DNA from: Saprospiraceae bacterium
Lineage (GTDB): Bacteria; Bacteroidota; Bacteroidia; Chitinophagales; Saprospiraceae
NCBI GenBank assembly: GCA_026986005.1
Contig: JALSPK010000174.1
Coordinates: forward strand, 16,738 to 80,737
Direction: 5' to 3'
Length of the DNA stretch: 64,000 nucleotides
Shown: piece by piece, positions 1-8,969 of the stretch
Position numbering within the stretch: the first letter of the stretch is position 1
Layout: each line of letters starts with the position of its first letter
The notes under the pieces: model-generated
Database searches by the model: none
Told to the model about the DNA's origin: nothing
What the model saw: the letters and a program-made list of their open reading frames with translations, nothing else
Translations under genes and position numbers: made by a program

Positions 1-270
1 ATTCATCATTTGAAAGACACATTAAATCTCTTTGAAAGTTTTTATGAATTGTTAAACAATGGCGGGACGATTGCATTAGCTGATTTGGATAAAGAAAATG
101 GCACTTTCCACAAATCAAATAAGGGTGTCTATCATTTTGGATTTGATAGAGAAGATTTTTTGAATACAGCAAAAAAAGCCGGGTTTAAAAATTTGAAAAT
201 TCAAACGGTTGGAGTTGTTGAAAAACCATATGGCAGTTATGGTGTTTTTTTACTTACAGGAATTAAATAG
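1..270 (+). CDS. Class I SAM-dependent methyltransferase, C-terminal fragment (5' end outside window)
   Basis: The reading frame is open from the first base of the window (Ile-His-His before a TTG codon at 10), so the gene begins upstream and only about 89 C-terminal residues are present. The stretch NNGGTIALADLDKENGTFH matches the strand 4/strand 5 region of Rossmann-fold methyltransferases, where a GG turn and a DL(D/E) motif precede a histidine. It is followed by the usual FGFDREDF helix and a terminal strand. The SAM-binding GxGxG motif would lie upstream and cannot be checked. The substrate cannot be told. The family call is fairly safe; the specific role is unknown. Confidence 0.7.
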   Translation: MHHLKDTLNLFESFYELLNNGGTIALADLDKENGTFHKSNKGVYHFGFDREDFLNTAKKAGFKNLKIQTVGVVEKPYGSYGVFLLTGIK

Positions 271-333
271 TAGTTTGTTTTCCCAATTCCAAATGTGTTT
301 ATACCAAAATGATTCTATCTGTGTAGTTACATT

Positions 334-382
334 ATATCGCAAAAAGATTATTTTTAAATTTTATTGACTTTATAGACAGACA
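334..382 (+). repeat. 49-bp direct repeat arm (orphan end of a repeat element)
   Basis: These 49 bases recur perfectly at 498-546, inside the adjacent 164-bp element. The longer stretch 301-382 also matches the reverse complement of about 63402-63482 with few differences. It ends in the same terminal motif (ACTTTATAGACAGACA) as the element beside it. It looks like the distal end of another, truncated copy of the repeat family. Confidence 0.75.
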
Positions 383-385
383 ATT

Positions 386-549
386 TAGTGTCTGTCTATA
401 AAGTGCTTGATTTTTGAAAAATAAAGATTTTTGATGAGATTTTTATCTTTCTGAGGATTAGTGATGCCTTAGCATCAGTAATTTGAATAAAGTAAAAATA
501 TCGCAAAAAGATTATTTTTAAATTTTATTGACTTTATAGACAGACACTA
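386..549 (+). repeat. 164-bp MITE-like element with 19-bp perfect terminal inverted repeats
   Basis: The element begins with TAGTGTCTGTCTATAAAGT (386-404) and ends with its exact reverse complement (531-549). Inside is a 10-bp hairpin with one mismatch (458-467 paired with 472-481, loop CTTA). There is no open reading frame of useful length. The left two thirds match the reverse complement of 63781-63890 and the right third matches the reverse complement of 63402-63450, so this copy looks like an internally deleted form of the longer right-end element. Related termini occur near 36203, 38640, 38661, 61414 and 61596. This fits a non-autonomous transposable element; no transposase is present in the window. 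Confidence 0.75.
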
Positions 550-619
550 TTAAATGCAAGAGGTTACTTTTAGTATAATTGGCTATATATAGATATAGCT
601 TCAGTAAAAATATTTAAAT

Positions 620-3600
620 ATGTTTAATAAAGTAAAACCTTTCCTCAGTTTGTTTTTCCCTTATTTATTCTTTGCATTTGTATCAATTTTAATGTTGGTT
701 TTTGCTAAATTGTTTAGTCAAGAAACATTGATTGGACACCCACAATTTGGTTTGGATCCAAAGTACTTTGATGATTTGTACTCAATTGCTCAAAGTTCTC
801 CAAGTTATAAGTATTTTTTTGTTGCCGATATGCTTTTTACAATTTCTATAGTCATAATTATTAGAGCCCTTTATAATAATACAAAAGCAAGAGAGGATAT
901 TTGGCCTAATAAAGGGTTTTTTAAAAGGACATTTGTGATTCTTGCTCTTGCAAGTGTTTTCTTTGATTTTTGGGAAAATTACATCTATCTTTGGGGGTGT
1001 AAAGGAAATTTTCATTCTGTTGAAATAGGGAAGTCAATTGCTATTGCAGCTATGATAGGAATGTTTGTTTATTATTTTACTGTTGCTAAGATTCTTCCAA
1101 ATTGGAAAAAAATTAGTGATGTTTTGAGTTCTTCACTTTTGAGTATTCTTATTCTTGTTATTATTGGTTTTGGTTTGACATTTATGCCGCAGGGAGCTTC
1201 GCTGATTGTCCATTTGCTAGACGAAACGGATTCTTTTTTGATACTAAACTTAATAATTTCTTTTGTTTTAGTCAATATATTAGTATTGTTTATCTCACAC
1301 TTTCCGATTTATATCAATTTTGCAATTAATAAAACAGAAAAAAGAGATGATAACGGGAAAGTGGATTCTCGTGTAAAATGGTATCTTGATAATACGATTG
1401 GAGGTCTAGGCGTCATTACTTATCATTACGAGGGAGAAACAAGTACATGGAAAAAATACATGAGACACTCTTTGGGCGTTTTGACATATGCTGTGTGGTT
1501 TTATGTCATAGTAAAAGCTTTTGATTTATATCATTTGACTCATGTTGATGCTTTTTCTGCAACATTGATTGTCACTGTAGGTATTTTAGCTATTTATGCC
1601 TTCTTGTTTCATAAATCTAATGATACATATCTTTTATTTATGGATTCATTTTACAATAAAAGAGAAAATGTTGGCAAATATTTTACTAGCATAACCAGAT
1701 GGAGTAATACATACCTTTTTAGTTTGATATCAACAATTGTATATGCATTTGCCTATTTTATTATCATATATACTTATCATATTGGATGGTCATATCAAGG
1801 GCTGATATTGATACTTATTTTAATGTTGATGAATACTTGGACATATATATTATTCAGGTTAACAAAAGGAATGTGGAAATACGTGTGGGGCGATGATACT
1901 TTACTAAATAAATTGAAAACGAGCGATCATCAAAATGACAAAATTTATGGTGTAAACGATTTGTCAAATATGCCCTCTATTAATCAAGGGACGAATTGGC
2001 TGGATTGGTTGAAAAAAATGCTGGTAAAAATCAACAGTAGTGTTTTTTATGTTAAATCCTTAAGAGGATTAGGAATATTTGCTTTGTCCATATTATTGGT
2101 TTCTTTCATTCTCATGGGCATTGGTAAGGTGACGATGATGAGCGCTGTGATTATACTTTTGGCTTTTATTATAAATGTTTATGCTTTGATTACTGTTTCC
2201 TTAAAACACATCCTTTTTTATAAAAATTTTAGACCGGATACGCATTTTGTGTTTAAAAATAGCCTTGTTCTTTCTCTTGAAAAAGCGGAAAATTTTAGCA
2301 AAGTGTTTTTACCGGTATCGTTTGCTATTGTGTTATTGCTAGCCATTGGCTCACAAGTATTAAGGAGTAAAGATAATATCTATAGACTTGATTTTGTAAA
2401 AAAAGGAAATGTAATTACCCTTAAAGATTATGAGAAAAATTTGAAAGAGCATATTGACTCTATGAAAGCAAAAAAAATGATTAAAATCGCCTCCTTTGGT
2501 GGTGGACTAAAATCAAACCTATGGAATCTGTTAATACTGAATGAAATCAAAAAGAAATCTAAAAACAATTCGGCTGTATTGGACAAATGCATTAGCCTTT
2601 CGGGTGTGTCGGGTGGTGCTGTCGGGTTAAGTAATTTTCTTGCTTTGGACTATTTTTATAGGGAAGACACTAGCAAACTTGATAGTATAATTCAAGATAT
2701 CGGTGAGCTAAATATTTTGGCAATTGATATGAGTGGAATATTGATTAATGATTTTGTGAGAAACCATTTTTCTCAATTTACTAAAAAGGGTGAAAATAGG
2801 AAAGATAGAGCATATTTTGCAATGAGAGAATATATCGGTTTGGTATCGGAAATAAAAACTAATAGGTTGGTCTTGGAGCAGTCACAACAGACACTATGGA
2901 GAGATATGTATGAAAAGCACGGCTATTTGCCGGCGCTAATAATCAATACGGCATCTACCGGATTAAAACCGGGTGTTGCATTCTCATTGGATATGGGGGA
3001 TAAGATTATTTTTCCCGGTTATATGGTTTTGAGTGATGACAAAATGGATTTAAGATATTACGATGCTGTCAGTACTTCAAACAGATTCCCGGTGATGAGT
3101 CCTGCTGCTCAAGTAGAGCAAAAAGGTTTCTTTTTGGATGGAGGTTATTTTGAAAATTCCGGTTTGCTGACAACTAAGTATTTTTGCGATGTTTTGAAGA
3201 AGGACTCTGTCTTGAATGATGTCCAATTGCTAACAATAAATATACAAAATAGCAAAGGGGGTTATATAAGAAAATTTATCGATTCATTTGATATACAAAT
3301 TGATAGTATTGATTTTACAACCAATGCTAAGGCTATAATATCAGGAATTACCAATATAGATAAGTTGCCCAATGTGTTGGCAAAAGCACAAAAATGGTAT
3401 GGTGACAAAGACAACCAATTTTGTTCGGTTTTTATGCCTCATTGGATAACCGTAGGTGATATTGAAAAAACAATAGGGGGAAGAATTAAACTGACAAAAT
3501 ATATCCATAAGCAGATTGTACTCAATAATCAAAAAATTACCGATGCTCTTAGAGAAAGTAAAATCGACTATGAAAGAACCGGTATCGTTGAACCACCATT

Positions 3601-3709
3601 GGCAAGAACATTATCTAGCCCAGCTGTGAAATACGAACAAGCTATGATAAAATATCATATAGATTGTAGAAAAGAAATTGAAAGAATAGTCGATTTTATT
3701 GATGAGTAA
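620..3709 (+). CDS. Patatin-like phospholipase with large polytopic membrane N-terminus
   Basis: A 1029-residue protein. Roughly residues 1-600 hold many hydrophobic segments, starting with one right at the N-terminus (FLSLFFPYLFFAFVSILMLV), separated by short charged loops. The C-terminal 400 residues carry the patatin catalytic set. There is a glycine-rich oxyanion motif FGGGLKSNLW near residue 625, the nucleophile elbow GVSGG with Ser664, and the DGG motif with Asp840 completing the Ser-Asp dyad. Patatin domains hydrolyse acyl ester bonds of lipids. Here the active domain is probably held at the inner membrane facing the cytoplasm, but the topology is inferred. The gene stands alone, after the repeat element and convergent with the tRNA genes. 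The fusion to so large a membrane region is unusual; its specific substrate is unknown. Confidence 0.8.
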   Translation: MFNKVKPFLSLFFPYLFFAFVSILMLVFAKLFSQETLIGHPQFGLDPKYFDDLYSIAQSSPSYKYFFVADMLFTISIVIIIRALYNNTKAREDIWPNKGFFKRTFVILALASVFFDFWENYIYLWGCKGNFHSVEIGKSIAIAAMIGMFVYYFTVAKILPNWKKISDVLSSSLLSILILVIIGFGLTFMPQGASLIVHLLDETDSFLILNLIISFVLVNILVLFISHFPIYINFAINKTEKRDDNGKVDSRVKWYLDNTIGGLGVITYHYEGETSTWKKYMRHSLGVLTYAVWFYVIVKAFDLYHLTHVDAFSATLIVTVGILAIYAFLFHKSNDTYLLFMDSFYNKRENVGKYFTSITRWSNTYLFSLISTIVYAFAYFIIIYTYHIGWSYQGLILILILMLMNTWTYILFRLTKGMWKYVWGDDTLLNKLKTSDHQNDKIYGVNDLSNMPSINQGTNWLDWLKKMLVKINSSVFYVKSLRGLGIFALSILLVSFILMGIGKVTMMSAVIILLAFIINVYALITVSLKHILFYKNFRPDTHFVFKNSLVLSLEKAENFSKVFLPVSFAIVLLLAIGSQVLRSKDNIYRLDFVKKGNVITLKDYEKNLKEHIDSMKAKKMIKIASFGGGLKSNLWNLLILNEIKKKSKNNSAVLDKCISLSGVSGGAVGLSNFLALDYFYREDTSKLDSIIQDIGELNILAIDMSGILINDFVRNHFSQFTKKGENRKDRAYFAMREYIGLVSEIKTNRLVLEQSQQTLWRDMYEKHGYLPALIINTASTGLKPGVAFSLDMGDKIIFPGYMVLSDDKMDLRYYDAVSTSNRFPVMSPAAQVEQKGFFLDGGYFENSGLLTTKYFCDVLKKDSVLNDVQLLTINIQNSKGGYIRKFIDSFDIQIDSIDFTTNAKAIISGITNIDKLPNVLAKAQKWYGDKDNQFCSVFMPHWITVGDIEKTIGGRIKLTKYIHKQIVLNNQKITDALRESKIDYERTGIVEPPLARTLSSPAVKYEQAMIKYHIDCRKEIERIVDFIDE

Positions 3710-3785
3710 AAATTATTCAAAAACGCTAATAATTTGAAACTGAATACAGGTAGTGTGTAATAAAAGTAAATATTATAAAATATCC

Positions 3786-3832
3786 ATTAAACCGTTTAGT
3801 TTTTGTGATTTCATCGTTGAAAATGGTTTAAT
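3786..3832. terminator. Possible hairpin between convergent genes
   Basis: ATTAAACCGTTT at 3786-3797 can pair with AAATGGTTTAAT at 3821-3832 (12 pairs including one G-T), with a loop of about 23 bases. It lies between the lipase gene and the stop codon of the convergent nucleotidyltransferase gene. The long loop and lack of a clean T-run make it weak. Confidence 0.3.
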
Positions 3833-5237
3833 ATAAATTCATTTTTTCCCCGATTTCTTGCATGTATTTATAAGCATCATCATAACTGTTTGGTATTTTA
3901 CCGTCCAATATTGCTTCGCGTATTTCTGTTTTGATGATACCTACTTCCTTGGATGGTTTCAGTCCAAAAGTTTCCATTATTTCTTCACCTGAAATTGGGG
4001 GTTGCCAGTTGCGCAGTTTATCTTTCTCTTCTACTTCCTTGAGTTTTTCGATTACAACTTCATAATTCTTTAAAAAAGTCTTAATCTTTTTCTCATTTTT
4101 TGAAGTGATATCAGCTTTAGCCAAGAGCATTAAATCGTCAATGTGATCTCCTGATTCAAACAATAAGCGTCTTATTGCACTATCCGTTACTTCTTCTTTT
4201 ACTAGAGCCATAGGGCGAAGATGTAGCCTTATAAGCTTTTGAATGTACTTCATTTTTTGATCTAAAGGGAGTCTCATTCGTTTGAATATATGATGCACCA
4301 TATTTGCGCCAACGACTTCATGTCCATGAAAAGTCCATCCCTCTTTATTGTTGAATCGCTTAGTTTTTGCTTTGCCTATATCATGGAGTATTGCAGCCCA
4401 CCTCAACCAAATATCTTCAGACTTCAATGCAAGATTGTCCAATACTTGAATTGTATGATAAAAATTGTCTTTATGGGACATGCCGTTTTTTGTCTCTACT
4501 CCTGCTAATTGGACTAATTCAGGAAAGATGATATGTAGTAGTCCGGAATCAAAAAGCAGCTTGAATCCTTTTGAAGGAATTTTGGAGGCGATTATTTTTT
4601 GTAATTCGTCACTGATTCTTTCAGGTGAAACGATTTTAATCCTTTCTTTATTTTTATTAATTGCATTGAACGTTGATTCTTCTATTTCAAAATCTAATTG
4701 TGTAGCAAATCGAATCGCTCGCATCATTCTCAGGGGGTCATCGGAGAAAGTGGTATCCGGATCAAGTGGAGTTTTTATTATTTTTTTACTAATATGCTCA
4801 AGTCCATCGAAAGTATCAATTATATTATAAGTATCTGATCGTTTTAATTCAATGGCAAGGGTGTTAATCGTAAAATCCCTTCTGTTTAGATCATCCTTAA
4901 AACTACCGGGTTTCACTTGTGGTTTTCTGCTGTCACGAGTATAAGATTCTTTTCTAGCTCCGACAAACTCTACCTCAAGTTTATTGTATTTGATCATAGC
5001 AGTACCAAATCGTTTGAATATAGCGATTTCTCTTTTTATTCCCAAAAGTTTTGAAACCTCTTTTGCCAATGCAATACCATCACCAATACAGACAATATCA
5101 ATGTCTTTGGATGGTCGATCCAGTACTTTGTCTCGTACATATCCACCTATTATATACGCATCAAGCTTTAGGTTTCTTGCAGCTTGAGCAATTTTTTTAA
5201 CAATCTGTTTTTCACTATCACTAATCAATAATTCCAT
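3828..5237 (-). CDS. CCA tRNA nucleotidyltransferase / poly(A) polymerase family with HD domain
   Basis: A 469-residue class II nucleotidyltransferase that adds or repairs the 3' CCA end of tRNA. The N-terminal head carries GGYVRDKVL followed by the metal-binding DID pair (Asp45, Asp47), then the RRDFTINTLA motif of the neck region and the RMMRAIRFA helix. A C-terminal HD phosphohydrolase domain is visible (HDIGKAKT, then the HGHEVVGA segment). Length fits HD-containing bacterial CCA-adding enzymes. It lies 30 bases downstream of dusB on the same strand, so the two tRNA-processing genes probably form one transcript. Poly(A) polymerase members share the head domain, but the HD domain and the single copy here favour CCA addition. 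Confidence 0.88.
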   Translation of the reverse strand: MELLISDSEKQIVKKIAQAARNLKLDAYIIGGYVRDKVLDRPSKDIDIVCIGDGIALAKEVSKLLGIKREIAIFKRFGTAMIKYNKLEVEFVGARKESYTRDSRKPQVKPGSFKDDLNRRDFTINTLAIELKRSDTYNIIDTFDGLEHISKKIIKTPLDPDTTFSDDPLRMMRAIRFATQLDFEIEESTFNAINKNKERIKIVSPERISDELQKIIASKIPSKGFKLLFDSGLLHIIFPELVQLAGVETKNGMSHKDNFYHTIQVLDNLALKSEDIWLRWAAILHDIGKAKTKRFNNKEGWTFHGHEVVGANMVHHIFKRMRLPLDQKMKYIQKLIRLHLRPMALVKEEVTDSAIRRLLFESGDHIDDLMLLAKADITSKNEKKIKTFLKNYEVVIEKLKEVEEKDKLRNWQPPISGEEIMETFGLKPSKEVGIIKTEIREAILDGKIPNSYDDAYKYMQEIGEKMNLY

Positions 5238-5267
5238 TAAATTTCACTTTAGTTTCACTTGTTATAC

Positions 5268-6245
5268 TTAAGAATATCGCTCTGCGATTTCATCCATTAT
5301 ACTAAACAACAATTCCGGTTCATAAGTTGTGACAAGAGCCATCCTATATTGTTTTATATCCTTTAATCCTTTAAAATAATTGGAATAGTGTTTGCGCATT
5401 TCGAGTACAGCAAGTCTTTCTCCTTTCCACTCTATACTGTATTTCAGATGGGCTTTGACTGCATCTACTTTCTCTTTTATAGTAGGAGGTTCTAGCAATT
5501 CTCCGGTTTTGAAAAAATGCTTTACTTCTCTGAATATCCATGGGTTTCCAATGCTTGCCCTGCCTATCATTATACCATCTACATTGTATTTGGTTTTGTA
5601 TTCCATTGCTTTTTGTGGCGAATCAATATCACCGTTCCCAAATATGGGTATGATTATCCTCTTGTTATCTTTTACTTCTCTTATATACTCCCAGTCAGCA
5701 TCTCCTTTATACATTTGAGCTCTTGTCCTTGCATGGATAGATATTGCTTTTATGCCGACATCCTGCAACCTTTCTACCACTTCAGATATTTTTATGGATT
5801 GATGATCCCAGCCTAGCCTCGTTTTTACAGTTACAGGTAGCTTTGTTGCCCTTACTATTGCCGAAGCCATGCTGACCATCTTATCAATGTCCTTGAGTAG
5901 GGCAGCTCCGGAACCTTTATTTACGACTTTTTTTACAGGACAACCAAAATTGATGTCAATTACATCCGGGTTGTAAGGTGAAATAGCCTTTGTAGCTTTT
6001 ATCATAGATTCTATCTCTGCACCGAATATTTGCACCCCTATTGGTCTTTCTTCAGGTAGAAATTCTAATTTTTTGAGACTTTTATCTGCATTTCTGATCA
6101 ACCCTTCTACCGATATGAATTCTGTGTACATCATATCACATCCATTTTGCTTGCAGAGAAGTCTGAAAGGGGGATCGCTCACATCCTCCATTGGTGCAAG
6201 TAAAAGTGGTTTTTCTCCTATTTCAATATCTCCGATTTTCACCAT
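5268..6245 (-). CDS. dusB: tRNA-dihydrouridine synthase (DusB-like)
   Basis: A 325-residue FMN-dependent TIM-barrel enzyme that reduces specific uridines in tRNA to dihydrouridine in the cytoplasm. Visible signatures are the N-terminal LLAPMEDVSDPPFR flavin-binding segment, the catalytic cysteine in DINFGCPVKKV (Cys102), the KTRLGW strand, the SIHARTRAQMY substrate loop and the FGNGDI / MIGRASIGNPWIF phosphate-binding region. Length and motif order match DusB. It is the upstream gene of a two-gene unit with the CCA-adding enzyme. Confidence 0.93.
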   Translation of the reverse strand: MVKIGDIEIGEKPLLLAPMEDVSDPPFRLLCKQNGCDMMYTEFISVEGLIRNADKSLKKLEFLPEERPIGVQIFGAEIESMIKATKAISPYNPDVIDINFGCPVKKVVNKGSGAALLKDIDKMVSMASAIVRATKLPVTVKTRLGWDHQSIKISEVVERLQDVGIKAISIHARTRAQMYKGDADWEYIREVKDNKRIIIPIFGNGDIDSPQKAMEYKTKYNVDGIMIGRASIGNPWIFREVKHFFKTGELLEPPTIKEKVDAVKAHLKYSIEWKGERLAVLEMRKHYSNYFKGLKDIKQYRMALVTTYEPELLFSIMDEIAERYS

Positions 6246-6457
6246 TTTTTACAATTTGGCAGCAAAAATAGTTATATTCTTTAAAGCTATGGCAAATTTG
6301 TTTTGTTTTTGATTAATTCTTTGTACCTTGCCTCAGGTTTTTAAATACAATAATGAAACAAAAGACAGGATATCTATTAAAAAACATTTGGAAATTCACC
6401 TCTTCAGAAGGTTATAGTCATTTGCCCGATAATAATATTAGTAAAAAAATATTTTTT

Positions 6458-7423
6458 ATGACATTTAAATATTTTTTATCACTATTGTACGTGTATAGTA
6501 TGCTGAGTGCCGTTTCTCTAAATGCACAGAATATTGTCCCAAATTCATTGTATGCTTTTGATAAATATATGACAAATAGTGGATATGCCGGATTGAATCG
6601 AGGGAAAGTTTTAGTATTTGACATCAGAGAACAATGGCTTGGACTCGAAGCATCTCCAAAAAGTTATTCGTTGTCTTTTACAAGTCCAATTTATGAACTT
6701 CATGGATCTTATGGTGTGAAAGTCGCTTCAATAAGCTCCGGTATCAGTAAAAAGACCGGCTTTGATTTGTCATACAATTACGTTTTCCAATCAGTTTCCG
6801 GTCTTTTTTCATTTGGAATGGGAGCTGGAATGTATAGCATGAAATTAAAAAATGACGGTATTATTACTCCCGGAGGATTTTATTCAAAAGGAGAGGTTGA
6901 TCACAATGACCCTTTCCTATCTTCATTATTGGCATCAAATATTTATTTAAGCAAAATTAGTCTTTTTGGCGTGTATTATTACAATGATGTTGAATTTGGA
7001 ATAATATTTGATAAGGAAATAAATGTATCTGATAAGTCAGTATATGAAGTGAGAGATATTCTTAGATTAAATTGGCAGTATTTATATAGATTTAATCAAA
7101 ATATTTCGGTTAAAGCATTTGGGTTGATATATTCGGATTTTGTCTTGTGGCAAAATGATATTGGTGTCGCAGGCCTGTATAAAAATAATTATTTGACCGG
7201 TTTCAATCTCAGAGGGTATTCAAATAAAACAATTGACTCCATGTCTTTTTTGATCGGTGGAAATGTCAATTACAAATTAAGATTGATTTATTCTTACGAT
7301 TTCACTATATCCGGTCTTCGAAAAGTTGAAGACGGAACACATGAAATAAAAATAATATACAATTTTGGAAAAAAAAATATAAAAAGAAGTTTGCCGCCTC
7401 TGATAAATAATCCTAGATTGTAA
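6458..7423 (+). CDS. PorP/SprF family type IX secretion outer-membrane protein
   Basis: The frame is open from an ATG at 6353, but the ATG at 6458 gives a normal signal peptide (MTFKYFLSLLYVYSMLSA, cleaved near LNAQ), so I use it; the 35 extra residues upstream look unlike a leader. The mature protein has the PorP/SprF opening: NSLYAFDKYMTNSGYAGLNRGKVL, an REQW aromatic pair and SPKSYSLSFTSPIYE, then alternating amphipathic strands to a final strand HEIKIIYNFGKK. These proteins sit in the outer membrane and partner with T9SS components or large adhesins. It lies just upstream of gldK, the usual porP-gldKLMN order. It is diverged, so the family rather than an exact orthologue is called. Confidence 0.82.
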   Translation: MTFKYFLSLLYVYSMLSAVSLNAQNIVPNSLYAFDKYMTNSGYAGLNRGKVLVFDIREQWLGLEASPKSYSLSFTSPIYELHGSYGVKVASISSGISKKTGFDLSYNYVFQSVSGLFSFGMGAGMYSMKLKNDGIITPGGFYSKGEVDHNDPFLSSLLASNIYLSKISLFGVYYYNDVEFGIIFDKEINVSDKSVYEVRDILRLNWQYLYRFNQNISVKAFGLIYSDFVLWQNDIGVAGLYKNNYLTGFNLRGYSNKTIDSMSFLIGGNVNYKLRLIYSYDFTISGLRKVEDGTHEIKIIYNFGKKNIKRSLPPLINNPRL

Positions 7424-7598
7424 AAGTATTTTAGTGTTTTTTTTTTGAGATTATTTCTATTAATATTATTAAATACAATAGAATAATGTATCAGTATTTT
7501 TTTAATATGTTAAATTTTAAAAAGATATAAAATAAAAATCAAAAAAAACTGTTAAGATATTGGCAATGATTTTTTAATAATATTTTGCGTAAATTTTT

Positions 7599-7627
7599 TT
7601 GTTAGTAAAAAAAACGATTTATCTTTA
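7599..7627 (+). promoter_or_regulatory. Candidate promoter of the gldKLMN operon
   Basis: TTG at 7599-7601, an 18-base spacer and TATCTTTA at 7620-7627 match the Bacteroidota promoter pattern (TTG, about 19 bases, TAnnTTTG) except for the last base. Transcription would start about 35 bases before the gldK ATG at 7671. Confidence 0.45.
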
Positions 7628-7670
7628 CGCTCGTTTTAAAAATTTTTGAGTTAAACTTATTGAATTAACT

Positions 7671-8900
7671 ATGAAAAAGACAGTAATTTCTTTATTGGGG
7701 GTAACTATGTTTATCCTTCTCTTAGCATCTTGTGGTAAGAGAGAAACAGGACAACTTACCGGAGTTCAAGACAGACCTGCGTGGAGAGGTATTAATCCTT
7801 ATGGAATGGTGTATATACCATCCGGCTTCATGCATATCGGTCAGGATGATAACGATATGTTTCATCAGTACATCAAGAGAGCAAAATCAGTTTCAATTCA
7901 AGGATTCTTTATGGATGATACCGAAATCACTAACAATGAGTATCGCCAATTTGTAAATCATGTCAGAGATTCAATTGCACATGTGATAATGGGAGATGTT
8001 GACGAGAATGATAAAGTAGACTGGGAAGTAGAATTGGATTGGGAGCCGGAAGGAGGATTGGATGAGATGTTCTATGAAGGCGATATGATGATCAATGGTA
8101 AAAGAGAACTTAATACCAGCAATCTTATCTACAAATATCAATGGATTGATTGGCAAAGAGCAGCCAATTCAAGAGATGTCGTACGTTCATCACTAATCCA
8201 CAAGGAAGAAGTCCCCGTTTATCCAGACACACTTGTTTGGATTAGAGACTTTGGTTATTCATACAATGAGCCTTTTACAAGAAATTATTATTGGCATCCG
8301 GCTTATGATGATTATCCTGTAGTGGGCGTAAATTGGAAAATGGCAAATGCTTTCAATTTTTGGAGAACACAGTTCTGGAATAGTTTTGACGGTAATACTG
8401 TCAATACAGAAGAATTTAGACTTCCTATAGAAGCAGAATGGGAATGGGCAGCACGTGCTGGTCATGAGAGAGGTGCTTATCCTTGGGGGTCATATTATGT
8501 GAGAAATGCAAAAGGATGTCCATTGGCAAACTTTAAGCCCGGTAGAGGTAACTACGGCGAAGATGGAGGTATGATTACGGTTAAAGCCGATGCTTATTTT
8601 CCAAATGAATACGGTTTGTACAATATGGCAGGTAATGTTTCCGAATGGACAAGTACTGCATATTATCCTTATGGATACGAAACAGAACATGACTTGAATC
8701 CGAATATTACCTACAATGCTAGTGACGATGATGCTGATGCGCTAAAGCGTAAAGTAATCAGAGGAGGATCATGGAAAGATATTTATTATTATCTCCAGAA
8801 TTCAACTAGAGATTTTGAATTTCAAGATACTACAAAATCATATATTGGATATAGATCAGTATTGACATACCTAGGTAGATCAATCAATGATTTTAATTAA
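7671..8900 (+). CDS. gldK: T9SS ring lipoprotein GldK (PorK)
   Basis: A 409-residue outer-membrane lipoprotein that forms, with GldN, the periplasmic ring of the type IX secretion system. The signal peptide ends in a lipobox (LLLASC, lipidated Cys near residue 21). The mature part has the formylglycine-generating-enzyme/SUMF1 fold used by GldK: YGMVYIPSGFMHIGQ, FFMDDTEITNNEYRQF, FRLPIEAEWEWAARAG, YGLYNMAGNVSEWTS and KVIRGGSWKD. The fold is structural here and no sulfatase-modifying activity is implied. It is the first gene of gldK-gldL-gldM-gldN, all on one strand with gaps of 69, 55 and 12 bases. Confidence 0.95.
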   Translation: MKKTVISLLGVTMFILLLASCGKRETGQLTGVQDRPAWRGINPYGMVYIPSGFMHIGQDDNDMFHQYIKRAKSVSIQGFFMDDTEITNNEYRQFVNHVRDSIAHVIMGDVDENDKVDWEVELDWEPEGGLDEMFYEGDMMINGKRELNTSNLIYKYQWIDWQRAANSRDVVRSSLIHKEEVPVYPDTLVWIRDFGYSYNEPFTRNYYWHPAYDDYPVVGVNWKMANAFNFWRTQFWNSFDGNTVNTEEFRLPIEAEWEWAARAGHERGAYPWGSYYVRNAKGCPLANFKPGRGNYGEDGGMITVKADAYFPNEYGLYNMAGNVSEWTSTAYYPYGYETEHDLNPNITYNASDDDADALKRKVIRGGSWKDIYYYLQNSTRDFEFQDTTKSYIGYRSVLTYLGRSINDFN

Positions 8901-8969
8901 GAATTAACTATATTTATTATTATATTTAGCAACGAAAATTTTATTTATTAATCAAAAAAAAATTGTATT

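Noticed and set aside
271..619. CRISPR-like repeats
   Set aside because: The repeats are few, inverted or unevenly spaced and have no cas genes; they fit a MITE-like element better.
6353..6457. 35-residue N-terminal extension of the first PorP/SprF protein
   Set aside because: Using the first ATG would bury the signal peptide; the ATG at 6458 gives a standard leader.
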